DNA from: Sepioteuthis lessoniana
Taxonomy: Eukaryota; Mollusca; Cephalopoda; Myopsida; Loliginidae
Length of the DNA stretch: 64,000 nucleotides
Assembly (NCBI GenBank): GCA_963585895.1
Contig: OY757939.1
Location: 32,637,595-32,701,594 of the forward strand
Reading direction: 5' to 3'
The notes beneath the pieces were generated by a model. It did no database searches and was not told where the DNA came from. It saw only the letters and a list, made by a program, of their open reading frames with translations. Shown one piece after another: positions 44,046 through 54,735 of the stretch. Numbering within the stretch: position 1 is the stretch's first letter; each line of letters starts with the position of its first letter. Both the position numbers and the translations under genes were made by a program.

Positions 44046-44083
<38 letters not shown>
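44046..44083. repeat. (TA)n
   Basis: Directly follows the SINE-C end and may be its expanded tail. Confidence 0.95.
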
Positions 44084-44084
<1 letters not shown>

Positions 44085-44086
<2 letters not shown>

Positions 44087-44275
44087 ACCGGAAGAAAAAC
44101 TCAACAGACCCTGATTTGGCTATTATAAATTTATTTCAGCTGGTCACTCCATAGGAGAAGCCAACCACTTCAGATAGCCATCACAAAATTTAAAGAGGTT
44201 GGTTCTGCATATGGAGTGACCAGCTTAAATAAATCTATAATTGTCAAATGACGGTCTGTTGATTTTTTCTTCCAA
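44085..44275. mobile_element. Small foldback element, about 75-85 bp arms
   Basis: 'gaagaaaaactcaacagacc' ... 'agctggtcactccata' at the left is inverted at the right as 'tatggagtgaccagct' ... 'ggtctgttgattttttcttc'. The centre of about 40 bp reads 'aaccacttcagatagccatc'. No coding frame. Confidence 0.85.
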
Positions 44276-44454
44276 ATATATGAATTTGCTCTGTATGAAA
44301 TTTATATATTAATTATCATACATTGAGCACTCCTGGAGATTTATAAAAATCCTCTTATATATTCTCAAATTGAATCATTCCCAACTCATCTTCTATGGAT
44401 ATTATATATATATATATATATATCATTGCTTAGCATTGTGAACGAAGATGAAGA

Positions 44455-44942
44455 ATGGAATGATCTACGTTGACTACAGGTATGCTGGTGGCTGACAAGA
44501 CCAATGCGTTACAAGCAAGTGCGGCTACATCGGTTGCAGCTCAAGGTTTGGTCAGGGTTTAATGACGTACTGTTGCGGTTCTTCCCCCTTCACCTTTTGT
44601 TCTTGTGGGTGGTCCTCCAGATGTTTTCGAAGGAAGAAACAGTATGGTTGATGATGAAGTACCAGTCGTCACGGTTCACACCGATGATGGTCGATGTGAC
44701 CAAGCGTCAAGCAAATTTTAAGCAGTCCTTGAATTGCTTATTTGGTGATTAGAGGAGAGTAGGTCGTACTGTCTCATCTTGGGTGGGTGATGATTCCTCA
44801 GGAGGGACTTCGATAGCATGGCCTGGATGTTAGCAACTTATACCTGTTCAAGGACTTCAACAGTGCTGACGAAGTTACTCCAGTAGATGTTGAGAATGGT
44901 GCGAAGGCAGCCCTTGTAAAAGCGTTCGAAAAATCGTAGTTG

Positions 44943-44945
<3 letters not shown>
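44455..44945 (-). mobile_element. Jockey/CR1-like LINE C-terminus with zinc-finger end
   Basis: The minus strand gives frame-shifted pieces like FKDCLKFA, NHTVSSFENIW and CNRCSRTCLYRIGLVSHQ, the last a C-x2-C ... H finger. This pattern is known at the C-terminus of some non-LTR reverse-transcriptase proteins. It is broken by many stops. Clade assignment is tentative. Confidence 0.5.

Positions 44946-44980
<35 letters not shown>
44944..44980. repeat. (TA)n
   Basis: Uninterrupted TA repeat. Confidence 0.97.
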
Positions 44981-44984
<4 letters not shown>

Positions 44985-44999
44985 GCCATAGAATTTAGT

Positions 45000-45136
45000 C
45001 TGCGACCCCAGGATTTCATAGAGTTTTTACAAAACAACAATCATCAGGCAACTTAACAAAATGAAATTAATCGAAAATCGAAAAATACAGTCAAAAACCG
45101 TTGGGATTTTGTAGGAATTTTTACGTGTGATTATAA

Positions 45137-45167
<31 letters not shown>

Positions 45168-46230
45168 GGTAAAAAGTTGCGTATTATTGTGTATATATAT
45201 GTGAGTAGTATATAGTGCATGTGTAGGTGAAGGTACATGCGCAGCGCGTTGTTTTTACCGGATGTTAGTCGTCCGTGTATCTTATGTTGCTATATTATTG
45301 TCGGAAAAGATTCTTTATCTATTTCTGTATGTGTCGGTGATTATGATTAAGGAACAAAACATCATCATTGCACGTTGAGGGAAATAAATAAAGATTTGAT
45401 TTGTAAGCGTATTTAAGCGGATATAGTATGGTAAACCAGAATCACAATGAATATCAAGGGGTATGGATATATTGTATTGCAATATACAATGGAACATTGT
45501 TGGTATTATATGTAGGGAAGAGATTTGGGCTAGAATATAACAATGATTTGATGAAATGTTGCGTATATATTATATATACTATAGTTATCTGTGATAGTAC
45601 TTACATAATGAAAATAAGGAAGGGGTTACAATAATAGTATTTTAATGAACGATAATGATTATAACTGAAGAGCAAAGTATTGTTATTATAAAATTAAGGA
45701 AATAGATGGTGGATTTAGGAGGTAAGATTAATAGTTGGGGGGGGGTTGTGATGGTTATTTTTAATAGTTATCTGGATTGTGTTAACGTTGTATGACTTAT
45801 ACGCTATTGTAGTAAAAGATAAAGTGTACGTGGTAGATAAGATGAATGTAGAGTGTTGAGGCCTATAATTAACGCCCATAAAAATATAAATTTAACAGAT
45901 AGTAGAGGCGTATGGAGAAGGGTATGGAGGTTAATGGAGGAAGATGGTACATATATTGTGGCGGGTGTGATGGTTGATGGGGGGAAAATGGTACTTACGG
46001 TGCCTCAGGTGAGGTGTCGTGTCGTGTCGTTTGATTTTTTTTCTTAGTGGAGGTGTTAGATGTGTTATGTATATTATGTCTATTATGTTTTGGTAGTTTT
46101 TTATACTATTTTTTTTTTCTTTTTAGTGGCCATTTCAATAATAAAATGTCATTTGGGCCAACCCTCTTTCGTTAGAATTATCGTGAAGATCCGGTAAGTA
46201 AAACCTGGGTAGTTAGTTTCTGGCTCCTTT
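45000..46230. other. Unassigned AT-rich and G-skewed stretch
   Basis: A (TG)n/(GCGT)n tract lies at about 45136-45170. The remainder is G-skewed on the plus strand ('ggtatggaggttaatggagg') with only short frames. No known domain, splice structure or repeat match in this window. Confidence 0.4.
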
Positions 46231-46233
46231 AAG

Positions 46234-46236
<3 letters not shown>

Positions 46237-46280
<44 letters not shown>

Positions 46281-46440
46281 TCTAAAATTAAGTTCATTGC
46301 TATGTTTAAATGGTAGGGCAGACTGATTTCTTTAGCTTTGGTTAGGCAACCTGTCTAAGAAAAGGAAAACTTTAGTCCTCCAAAAAATTGACCGAGTGTC
46401 ACATCCTGTCCGCAGCAGAGAAGTAGGATAAATACATAAG
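46237..46440 (+). mobile_element. (TA)n followed by SINE-C partial copy
   Basis: (TA)n to about 46275, then 'taggtaaatgg'-like 'aaatggtagggcagactgat', 'ggcaacctgtctaagaaaag' and 'aaaaattgaccgagtgtcac'. Confidence 0.7.
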
Positions 46441-46983
46441 CGTTTCCGTTTTTTGTGGATGTTGGAAATGATTTCATCATTATAGATGTCACTGTTTCTT
46501 TTTCTAAAAATAAGAATGGAATCCCTAGCGTTACACACGTTACTGGAAATAGGTTTGTCTGATCAGTATATTCACTACCATTTCTTTTTGTCTGATCACT
46601 ACCATTTCTTTTCGGTTTGCTACCATTTTCTGTAAAAATTGTACATTTGTCTTAGGTTGTAATATGAATCGGGCAATCAATGGTGGGGGCCAAGGGAGGA
46701 AGAATTGACGCCATTTATGTTTCTTTCTTTAATTCGTTTAAATATACAAGTGCATATATAAAGATGTGCTTTAAGTCGGAAAAGGGAGATTTGAGTTCAT
46801 GCCTTTCCGTCATTCACAATGCATTTAGCAATCAAAACTTCATAGTGGGGTTGGCCTTTTTTTTCCCTTCTTATCAAACTAGGCCACTTCTTTTGGAATG
46901 CACAAATAAAGGACGCTTATGATGCTATCAGAAGAGGAAATACACACACCCACACCCACATACACACACATATATATATACAC

Positions 46984-47016
<33 letters not shown>

Positions 47017-47420
47017 TTCGTCATGATTTACCTTATCTAAGCATGGACAGTTCAGGATATACAGCTGTTTTGTGAAAATGAAAATATGTTATTTTGACGG
47101 AGGATAAGTGATACACTTTTATGCAAAATTATTTGTACGAAAAAATATCAATTCTTTTAAAAGTAGACATGACCGACTGACACAAAACTTTTACGGAAAT
47201 TAGGTCAAGATTTGACGGGTCTCACACGATGAAGTCATGTTGAAAACATAGGTTCCCGCTAGATTGCAACAATTGGCCTACTTTGATGGGTAACCCCTTA
47301 CAATCACCAGGTACCAATAGCAGCTCTAGCATAGGCACTGCTAGCCTACAGACCCCCACCAAACGAAAATGACTAATAATGTCTCCTCTATCAAAGTGTT
47401 ATATTATTTTTTTCCTCCGT
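46441..47420. other. Unassigned region with (CA)n/(TA)n
   Basis: (CACCCACA) and (TA)n simple sequence at about 46945-47015. Otherwise AT-rich, with no supported gene. Confidence 0.45.
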
Positions 47421-47424
47421 GCGA

Positions 47425-48020
47425 CTTTTTTTTACTAGAATCTTCATGACAGCTAGCCACCTCAGGTCTCCGGGACTTTTCTCGGTATTCTGGCCGCTCT
47501 CAACAATGCAGTCGTTTGGATGGTCTCGTTACTTCTTCCGATTTCTAATTCCTCTCGTCTTTTTTCAAGGCATTGGATACCGTTCTGAGAGCACTAACTA
47601 CAATTGGTATCTCCAGCACCCTCAGAACTGCATTTTTAGTTCTCTAGCAAGGTTCAAGTACTTATCTCTCATTTCGCGTTTTTTTTTTAAATTTTCACTT
47701 CGTGGTCCACCGGAGCGGCAAATCCATTGACTTACAAGTTCTTTTTCTTGTTGATTATCACTAGGTCTGGTCTTCTGGATGGGATTAAGTAATCCGTTTG
47801 TATCTCAAAATCCCATTGAATCTTATGCGTATCTTTTTTCAGGACAGATTCTGGTTTATATATATGGCCAGAATAGATTCTGGTTTGTATATATGGTCAG
47901 GACAGATTCTGGTTTGTGTATATGGTCAAATTTCAATCTCTTGCACAGTTTGCAGTGGATCATCTTTCCCATCCCGTCGTACCTAGTCTTGTACTCCTTT
48001 TGATCTTGTTTGTATTATTC
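47425..48020 (-). mobile_element. R4/Dong-like LINE 3' region, copy A
   Basis: On the plus strand, 'cacctcaggtctccgggact' (3' end side), 'tggtccaccggagcggcaaa' (the D-F-A-x-P-x-D motif reversed) and a threefold repeated 'gacagattctggtttgt' mark the endonuclease region. The 26-33 bp piece around 'ggacagattctggtttatat' is triplicated at 47843-47925. Confidence 0.68.
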
Positions 48021-48029
48021 TTATTATTT

Positions 48030-48597
48030 TACTCATTTGAGTTTTTCACACCAGCGTTAGCAGATGGTCTTTCACTCGAGTCTGAGCAATAGCAAATCTC
48101 CACGACTCTTCTTAGTATTCTGGCTGATCTCAACCACGCTGTCGTTTGGAGAGTCACCACTCGTACTCCTATTTTAAAGTCCTCCAGCCCCTTTATCAAT
48201 CCTTTGGTGACTGTACCGAGCGCTCAAACTGCAAGTGCTATCACTGTCACTTGCTGATTTCTTTTCGTTTTCTTTCACTTTTACACTGTGATCAGCCGGA
48301 ACGACAAAGTCCTCTATTTGACAGGTTCTCTTTTTTTTTTCTTTCTTTTTTTTTTTTTTTTTTTTTGTCTGGTCGTCTGGCCGAGATTAGGTGATCCGTT
48401 TGTATCTCAAAATCCCAGAGAATTTTATCGTCTCATTCTCCAGGACAAATTCTGGGTTGTGCATATACTCTTTGTTCGTAGAGTCAAATTTCAATTTCTT
48501 ACACAATTCCCAGTGGATTACCTTCCCCACCCACTCGTGCCTAATCTTATACTCTTTCATTATTATCATTATTATTATTATTATTATTCCTTCTTAG
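48030..48597 (-). mobile_element. R4/Dong-like LINE 3' region, copy B
   Basis: The minus frame 48569-48387 reads EYKIRHEWVGKVIHWELCKK and MHNPEFVLENE, the text between the zinc knuckle and the endonuclease motif of this family. The 3' end lies at 48045-48130. It stands directly behind copy A in the same direction. (ATT)n lies at 48557-48588, at its 5' side. Confidence 0.72.
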
Positions 48598-48599
48598 CA

Positions 48600-48984
48600 T
48601 ATCCCCTTTTTACAATCTTTTCACATCAATCTTTACATAAAATATCTTTGTACAAAACATATATACTATTTATAAAATGTCTATGTAAGGATAAAACTCT
48701 TTTGATTCATCCAATAATTTCCCAAAATACTCTCTTAAATTCTTTTTCTTATCATTATTTCTGAAATAATCCAAGCCAATCTTAATTTTTTGTACACTAA
48801 TGCTATTTTTGATCAAATTAAGCAATTTGTTCCGAAAATATATTATTCTATTTACAACAAATCCAATAGGTTAGATTTAGTTTTTGAAATCTGTTTTGAA
48901 AATAAATTTCCAGCTCGAAGAGAATTATTTTTAAGATATCTCCCATAATTAGAAATTCCATTATTTTGAAAGTTTCTATTAAAT
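48600..48984. other. AT-rich stretch, no feature
   Basis: No repeat or coding feature recognised. Confidence 0.4.
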
Positions 48985-49345
48985 CACCTCTCATTTTTCT
49001 TTCTATTAAAGTCACCATCATCATGTCGAGCTGCCAGCACGGATCTCGCTGAGCCTCTCTGACCGCCCGTCTCTATCGTCCATCGCTCCCGGGAGTTATT
49101 CAAGGCTACATCCTGTATCAGCACAGAACTGTTGTATATAGGTTCAAGCCGGTCGTCCTGCCTTTGCCCGTCCATGTAAAGGGGTCCAAAGGAGTATGCC
49201 GTTTATGGGTTCGTCCTTACTTCTCCAGCAGTGTCCCGCATGTCTGGTTCGTCTAACTTGGATAGTTTTCGTGACTGGTGGCAGGTGGCCGGTGGCTGTA
49301 CAGCTGCTGTTATGTGGAGCATTGCCCCCAGGACTTGTTCAATAT
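48985..49345 (-). mobile_element. RTE-like LINE C-terminal fragment
   Basis: Reading right to left in shifting frames: 'LYGHLPP'-like start near 49330, then LDEPDMRDTAGE, IYNSSVLIQDVALNN, and RERWTIETGGQR. It matches the order of the plus-strand copies at 26480 and 55955. (CAT)n tail at 49010-49025. Confidence 0.65.
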
Positions 49346-49544
49346 TGCTTGCAGCATTCTTGTGTAATTGCCGTCAAGTTTTTCATCCTAATTTCTCTAA
49401 TCTCTCCCTGTAACTGTAATCTTTTACTCTTTTTTATTATATCGTTACACTTCTTTGTATGCCCTCCAAATTCAGTATTACACTCCAATTTTCATGTCTT
49501 GACATCGGCCCTGCTATGGGTTTAAGAGTATCTCTACTGCTCGT

Positions 49545-49700
49545 CTGCAAGAATGGTTTTGGTATTAAATAAGCCTCGAAGGTTGATATGCAAAACAAAA
49601 GAATCAAAACAAAACAAATTGCAGTGATAAATATAAATCAGTGGTATTAAATAATCCACGGAAGTTGATATACCATTAAGCAAAAAAATAAACACAACTT
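49545..49700 (+). repeat. Two SINE-E/Rep-F end units
   Basis: 'tttggtattaaataagcc' with 'gttgatatgc' (49555) and 'ggtattaaataatcc' with 'gttgatataccatt' (49642). Confidence 0.65.
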
Positions 49701-49739
49701 GACCCTGGACTGAGTACAATATTCTAGATAAGGTCTTAA

Positions 49740-50520
49740 CACATCACTCAATAAGTCCCGAGCCTAACTAATAAAACAACAACTTTTACGCAAAATTCGA
49801 CTTTATTCATCAATATAGTCTCCTTCTACGATGATACACTGATTCCAACGCTTCTCTAACAATTCGATACCTTATTTTAAAGAATGATTTGTCTTCGGCC
49901 TCAAAATACGCCTCAGTTTTCGATATCACTTCTTGATTGGAGCCAAATCTCTTTACCTGGAGCATCCTTTTGAGGTCTGCAAACAGCCAGTTGTCGCTAA
50001 GGGCCAGACCTGGAGAATAGGGTGGATGTGGAAGGAAATCGAAGCGCAGTTCATGTAGTTTTGCCATTGTTGCGATCGACTTGGGACACGGCGCATTGTC
50101 TTGGTGAAAGAGCACTTCTTCATTCGTGGCCATTTTTTGGCGATTTCTTCCTTCAAACGCACCAGTAATGCTATACAATATTCGCTATTGATGGCTCCTC
50201 CTTTCTCAAGGTAATCGATGAACAAAATACCTTGCGCATCCCAGAATATGGAGACCAAGACCTTGCCTGCTGATGTTTGCATCTTTGGTCGCTTTGGACG
50301 GCTTTTACCTGCTGCTGTCCACTAAGCTGATTGCTGATTTGACTCCGGAGTGAAGCGGTGGATCCATGTTTCATTTACACAAAAACTCCTTTTTGTTGCG
50401 GTGGAATAGTTGCAAACAACGCTCTGAATCGTGAACGCGCTGTTGTTTTTGATCGACTGTGAGCAAACGCTGCACCACCCACTTTGAACACAGCTTTCTC
50501 ATTGACAAATGTTCATACAA
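49740..50520 (-). mobile_element. Mariner transposase, near complete but frameshifted
   Basis: The minus strand reads, in two main frames, KVLVSIFWDAQGILFIDYLE (first catalytic Asp), INSEYCIALLVRLKEEIAKK, LFHQDNAPCPKSIATMAKLH (second Asp), then LPHPPYSPGLALSDNWLFAD (third region). The usual P-D-L-A-P reads P-G-L-A-L, so a conserved Asp is lost. The upstream part (50280-50510) keeps KHGSTASLRSQISN-like text in another frame. Inactive. Confidence 0.85.
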
Positions 50521-50800
50521 AATGTTTTATATTTTTTTTATATTTTTATAAAATTTCTAACCATTCAAGCAATCATTTCCTTTACCCTCGACACAAAAGA
50601 CAAAATATTTTCTTTTATGAAATATTTTGAACAATGCAGCCAATCATTTCTTTTACCCTTACACAAAAGACAAAATATGATTGTCAACTTTAAATAGATT
50701 CCACGTTAACTTTTTTGATTTCCCTGTTGCTTAATCTATATTCAATTTTAAGGTTTTTAGATCATGTAGTACTTATTTATCTTAATCAAATTTTAATTTG

Positions 50801-51010
50801 ATTGAGTCCTCGTGGCCAAGGTGCCGTGTACTGTGATATCGTAGTGAGCGAGTTCGAACTCCAGTCGCTCTATTACGCTCACTTTTGAACTGAGAAAAAA
50901 AACTACCTGATCTCTCCAGATATGGGTAAAATAGTACCTCAACTTTTCTTCTGTAAGGATAGCTTTGGCATTAAATAACCCACGAAGATTGATATGTCAT
51001 TAAGAAAACA
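50801..51010 (+). mobile_element. SINE-E, near-complete copy
   Basis: Head 'tcgtggccaaggtgccgtgt' and 'gagcgagttcgaactccagt', body 'acgctcacttttgaactgag', end 'tttggcattaaataaccc' plus 'gattgatatgtcattaag'. Confidence 0.8.
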
Positions 51011-51625
51011 AAACCTCCTTTTTCATTTTCATTTTCACTTGTTAATGATGATTAGATTTGCTAAAATCCAAATGTATAATATCTGCATTATGTTTTTTCA
51101 TTAAATATGTATCTATAACATCAATACTTTAAAAAATGTTGATTAACAATTGACGAAATTATGTTGATTATAATTTATATCTTCCCCTATAAAATTCAAT
51201 AAGTGATTTCTGATCAAATTTTCAAAACCCTTACACAAAATACATGCAAGAGGAACTGGTCATTAATTGATCTTAAATGTATTTAGTTGTATTACAAGTG
51301 CTGTTTTTAAAATTTATAAAATCATTTCATATTCTATACATTTCTAAAAGAATTTACTTATTGAATTGATGAAACTTTGATAAATATTTTAATATTTTAG
51401 GTCGTATTTCATCAGATCCCATCTTTTACTTACATCCAACTTGGATAATAATAGTTTTATGTCTTTTGCTTTTATCATTTGTTCATCTATAATTTTTTGT
51501 ACCCTCCTCCTTACAACTTTCTTGTAGTGGACCAAACTCTTCCAAAGATTGAATGGGATTAAAAAATATTGCTAATACACCTGCTGTTTCAACTGGTAAG
51601 TTTGTCGATTCATCTATCTCATCAA
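51011..51625. other. AT-rich stretch, no feature
   Basis: No feature recognised. Confidence 0.4.
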
Positions 51626-51630
51626 AAAAT

Positions 51631-51706
51631 CAAAAACGAAAAATTCACAAAAATGCTAGTACAGTAAAAATACTGTACTAACATTTTTGTGAATTCTCCG
51701 TTTTTG
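51631..51706. repeat. Near-perfect hairpin, about 34-bp stem, 4-base loop
   Basis: 'caaaaacgaaaaattcacaa' ... 'gtacagta' is followed after AAAA by 'tactgtac' ... 'gaattctccgtttttg'. Stem mismatches are two small bulges. It may be a palindromic remnant of a transposon, or a structured RNA if transcribed. Confidence 0.88.
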
Positions 51707-51945
51707 AATTTTCATATTTGAATAACGATATATAATTGGATTTAATATTTTCAACAATTTTATTTTCATGTTTCAATTTTTCATTTACTTCCAATCTTTT
51801 ATATTCATTTTGTTTACTTATAGAATTTTTATAGTTTTCCATATTTGGTATGTGTTATATACTCTACCTATGAACATTAATGGGTATATCCCATTCCTCG
51901 TAAATACGTTGGACATTATTGTAAAGGGGACTCATATGCTGATTA

Positions 51946-52024
51946 GGGCACCTTTGGTGGTGTAATGGTTTGCAAGCTTGACTAGCAAACTTACTCGAGT
52001 GAGTTCAAGTCTCATTGGGTGCCC
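51946..52024 (+). mobile_element. tRNA-like sequence, copy 1 of a tandem SINE
   Basis: The 79-nt sequence has a perfectly paired acceptor stem (GGGCACC with GGTGCCC) and a T-arm (GTGAG TTCAAGT CTCAT). A box A-like 'tggtggtgtaatgg' is present. The anticodon arm does not fold properly (stem gtttgc/gcaaac with an 11-base loop), so it is tRNA-derived, not a working tRNA gene. Confidence 0.7.
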
Positions 52025-52087
52025 CATTCATTCGACTTTGTGCCACATCGAAACAAAGAGCTTTGTAAATTATTAATATGCTGATTA

Positions 52088-52166
52088 GGGCACCTTTCGT
52101 GGTGTAATGGTTTGCAAGCTCGACTAGCAAACTTACACGAGTGAGTTCGAGTCTCATTGGGTGCCC
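52088..52166 (+). mobile_element. tRNA-like sequence, copy 2 of a tandem SINE
   Basis: Almost identical to copy 1, starting 142 bp downstream. It is followed by the same tail 'ccattcattcgactttgtgc' and 'cgaaacaaagagctttgtaa'. Both copies are preceded by 'aatatgctgattagg' or a close variant, and further 'tatgctgatta' words lie at 52217 and 52494. Confidence 0.75.
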
Positions 52167-52219
52167 CATTCATTCGACTTTGTGCCACATCGAAACAAAG
52201 AGCTTTGTAAATTACTAAT

Positions 52220-52500
52220 ATGCTGATTAGGCTGCTAGACATGGGAGCTGGCATTCATGTGACGCGCGGTAACACCAGGTGTCCTCAAGCCTCAAGGGGC
52301 CTTTCTCCAGGCTCTTACCCTCTCTAGTGGAGGTACGTTTATCGCCTGGTACCCGAGGCGCCTCTTTTTAAGGAAATGCCGACGGGGCCCGAAGCATTTT
52401 TGACGCCGCTGTGCGTGTCTGCGCCAAGACTCACCTTAAAAACTGCCCTGTGCCGCATTCGCCCGTTTGCTGGGACGCGTGACAAATACATTAATATGCT
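52220..52500. other. GC-rich island of unknown nature
   Basis: About 270 bp with many CG dinucleotides ('gtgacgcgcggtaacacc', 'acccgaggcgcctc', 'gacgccgctgtgcgtgtc'). It is flanked by 'tatgctgatta' on both sides, which resembles a target-site duplication or the tail word of the neighbouring SINE. Not recognised. Confidence 0.5.
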
Positions 52501-52806
52501 GATTAAGTAATACACCATTAGCAGTGGTTTACCTTCTTCACGCCGCTGGCGAGTATTGTATTTTTTATTGTTATTCCATTTCATTTCCAACCCCCGATTT
52601 GGTTATGTCTCATTCAGAAACCTTTTCGTTAGGTTACAACTGTATAATTCCAAATTATTTTCAAATAAACCGGAAACCGAGATTCTAAAGTGAAATAATT
52701 TTTAAATATTCATAATGTGATGAAAATAAATATAAGTTCCGATAACATTAATTTATAAAAGATTATTTATGTATTTTTGAGACTACAAACGCCCAGACTT
52801 TATTGC

Positions 52807-52892
52807 TATATAAGTTACAGGAAGTCACTATCGTCGTACTTCTCAGCTTATTATCGAGATGGAGACTCTAGCCAAAAAGGCATCAAATTCAG
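52807..52892 (+). promoter_or_regulatory. Possible promoter and non-signal first exon
   Basis: TATATAAG at 52807-52814 is followed 45 bp later by ATG at 52859. The frame is short (METLAKKASNS) and ends with G before gtaaaa at 52893, a phase 1 junction compatible with the VWA exon at 60022. This could be an alternative first exon of gene 3 without a signal peptide, or chance. No sequence beyond phase supports it. Confidence 0.3.
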
Positions 52893-54185
52893 GTAAAACT
52901 CAATTTGTTCAGTATAATCTTGGTGTCATTAGTTAGTGGGGGGGGGTGTTAAAAGATGTGAATCAGAAATTATATATTTATAATTATATTTTACTTCGCC
53001 GTGAATGTTATGATATTCCTCAAAATATCTTAAATAGAAGGCTGCATTGATTGAAGCCAATCACAATAATGAGAGATGAGTTGTCTTTCCCTTAACTTAT
53101 AGGTTAATCCAGTTTAGAAAATGTTCGTAAAAAATACATTGAAAAAAAAATTTTATTCCTGTTAACAAAACAAAGTATATTATTCTTATTTTAGTAATTC
53201 TTTTTATTTTGTTTATGACTTCAGATAAGACCAATTTTAAGACCTTATTTTAAAAATGTAATTAAAAATATAAAAAGTTCGTTCTTGTTCTTGGTTTTAA
53301 TAGTTAGAAAATAGTCAGAAAATAGTCCCAAAAATATAAATTTAACAAAGTATAAATCATAAATAATAAAATAAACAAAATTTGACCACAAAGTAAAATT
53401 TGATTCCATATTCAATTTCTTTATTTTTTCAAATATTGCTTCCATTCAAATTGCTGTATCGTTATCAAAATCCAAATTTTTATCGTTAAAATCCATAAAA
53501 AGATTTTTTACCGGCAATTTTTTTTAGTTTAAAAAATAATGTGAAGAGAGGCCATATATTCTTTTTAATTATTCAAAATTGTGGTCCCATTCACCCTGGG
53601 TGTAAATAAAATTTTGGGTGAATAAAAACTTAGGGCTCCATAAGGGGAGAGTACAACTGACTAGGGCCCACTATAAGCTAAAATTCCTGAAAATCATGTA
53701 AAATATCTATAATTAAGATATTATTTCATTAAGTTATTTGTCTTTTTTTTTTTTGTACCTTATAAGTAGTTATGTACAAAAATATGCACCTGTTAGAGCA
53801 CCTTTTTTTAATTCCCCAAAATTTTGCTAATAATCGGATTTTGATAAATTTTTTGATATTTAAAGCAATAAAAGATAGTTTCTTTAAAAAGATATTTTTC
53901 TTTAAAATTTTGATTTCATTTTTTTTTTTTTTTTTTTTGGTTTATTGTTGTACACCAATTGACCACCCACTCCCTCAATTATCTTGTTAATTTGACTCCT
54001 TTAATGAAAGTGCAGGTAAATGATTTTTACATATTTTAAAGATAATTCTTAACTGAATTAGATTTTGTTCATTTTTTTTAAATTATGGCTTGTCTATTTT
54101 TTCGCAGAAATAGATAATTTTTATAGTTCTAAAACGACAAAATAAGGTCCAATATTGCTCTTCTAGGATTTTTTTATTACTTTAT
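52893..54185. other. AT-rich stretch, no feature
   Basis: Very AT-rich with poly-T tracts (53743, 53920). No exon or known repeat recognised. Confidence 0.45.
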
Positions 54186-54440
54186 TCGTTTAGGTGGGTT
54201 GGCTTTTATGGCATATCAACCATTATTGGTTATCTAATTCCAAATCTTCTCTGTATATACATATTATATTAGGATTTGTAAACGGGTAAATAGTAGGGCA
54301 GACTGATTTTCTTCAGCCTTGGTGAGGCAACTAATATAGGAGAAGGAAAACTCTGAATTCAAACCTGTTAAACTCCGCTTAAAAATTGACTTTGTGTCAT
54401 ATCCTGCCCGAGTGGAGGCGTTGGTAAATATGTATATATA
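54186..54440. mobile_element. SINE-E end and SINE-C partial copy
   Basis: 'ggcatatcaaccattattgg' (54210) is the reversed SINE-E/Rep-F end. 54278-54430 matches the SINE-C body ('agggcagactgattttcttc', 'aaaaattgactttgtgtcat'). Confidence 0.65.
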
Positions 54441-54459
54441 TAGAGAGAGAGAGAGGGAG

Positions 54460-54735
54460 AGAGATGCCCTTAGCTATCGTCATAGAAAATCAACTCGACA
54501 GCTTGAGTTCAAATCGTGAACGTGGCTGGATTTCACATAGATATGATACCTTTAGGAAAGATATGCATTTAACAATTCTCTCTCCAGTGACGGATAAATA
54601 GAAGGGCAAATTGGGATCTTTAACCTTGGCATGGAAACCAGTTTAGAAGTAGAAAAGCTCTGAATTCAAACCTGTTAAACTCCGCTTAAGAATTGACCTT
54701 GTTTCAAATCCTTCGCATGGTTTTCGCTATATATA
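54460..54735 (+). mobile_element. SINE-C copy
   Basis: Head near 'gcccttagctatcgtcatag' with 'gagttcaaatcgtgaacg', body 'attctctctccagtgacgga' and 'ggaaaccagtttagaagtag', end 'gaattgaccttgtttcaaat'. Confidence 0.72.

Noticed and set aside
48288..48764. 158-codon plus frame, the longest after the VWA exons and gap frames
   Set aside because: It is antisense to the R4-like LINE and rich in Phe and Tyr from T-rich DNA. There are no splice or start signals.
51946..52166. Two functional tRNA genes
   Set aside because: The anticodon arm cannot fold normally and the copies are followed by a SINE-like tail.
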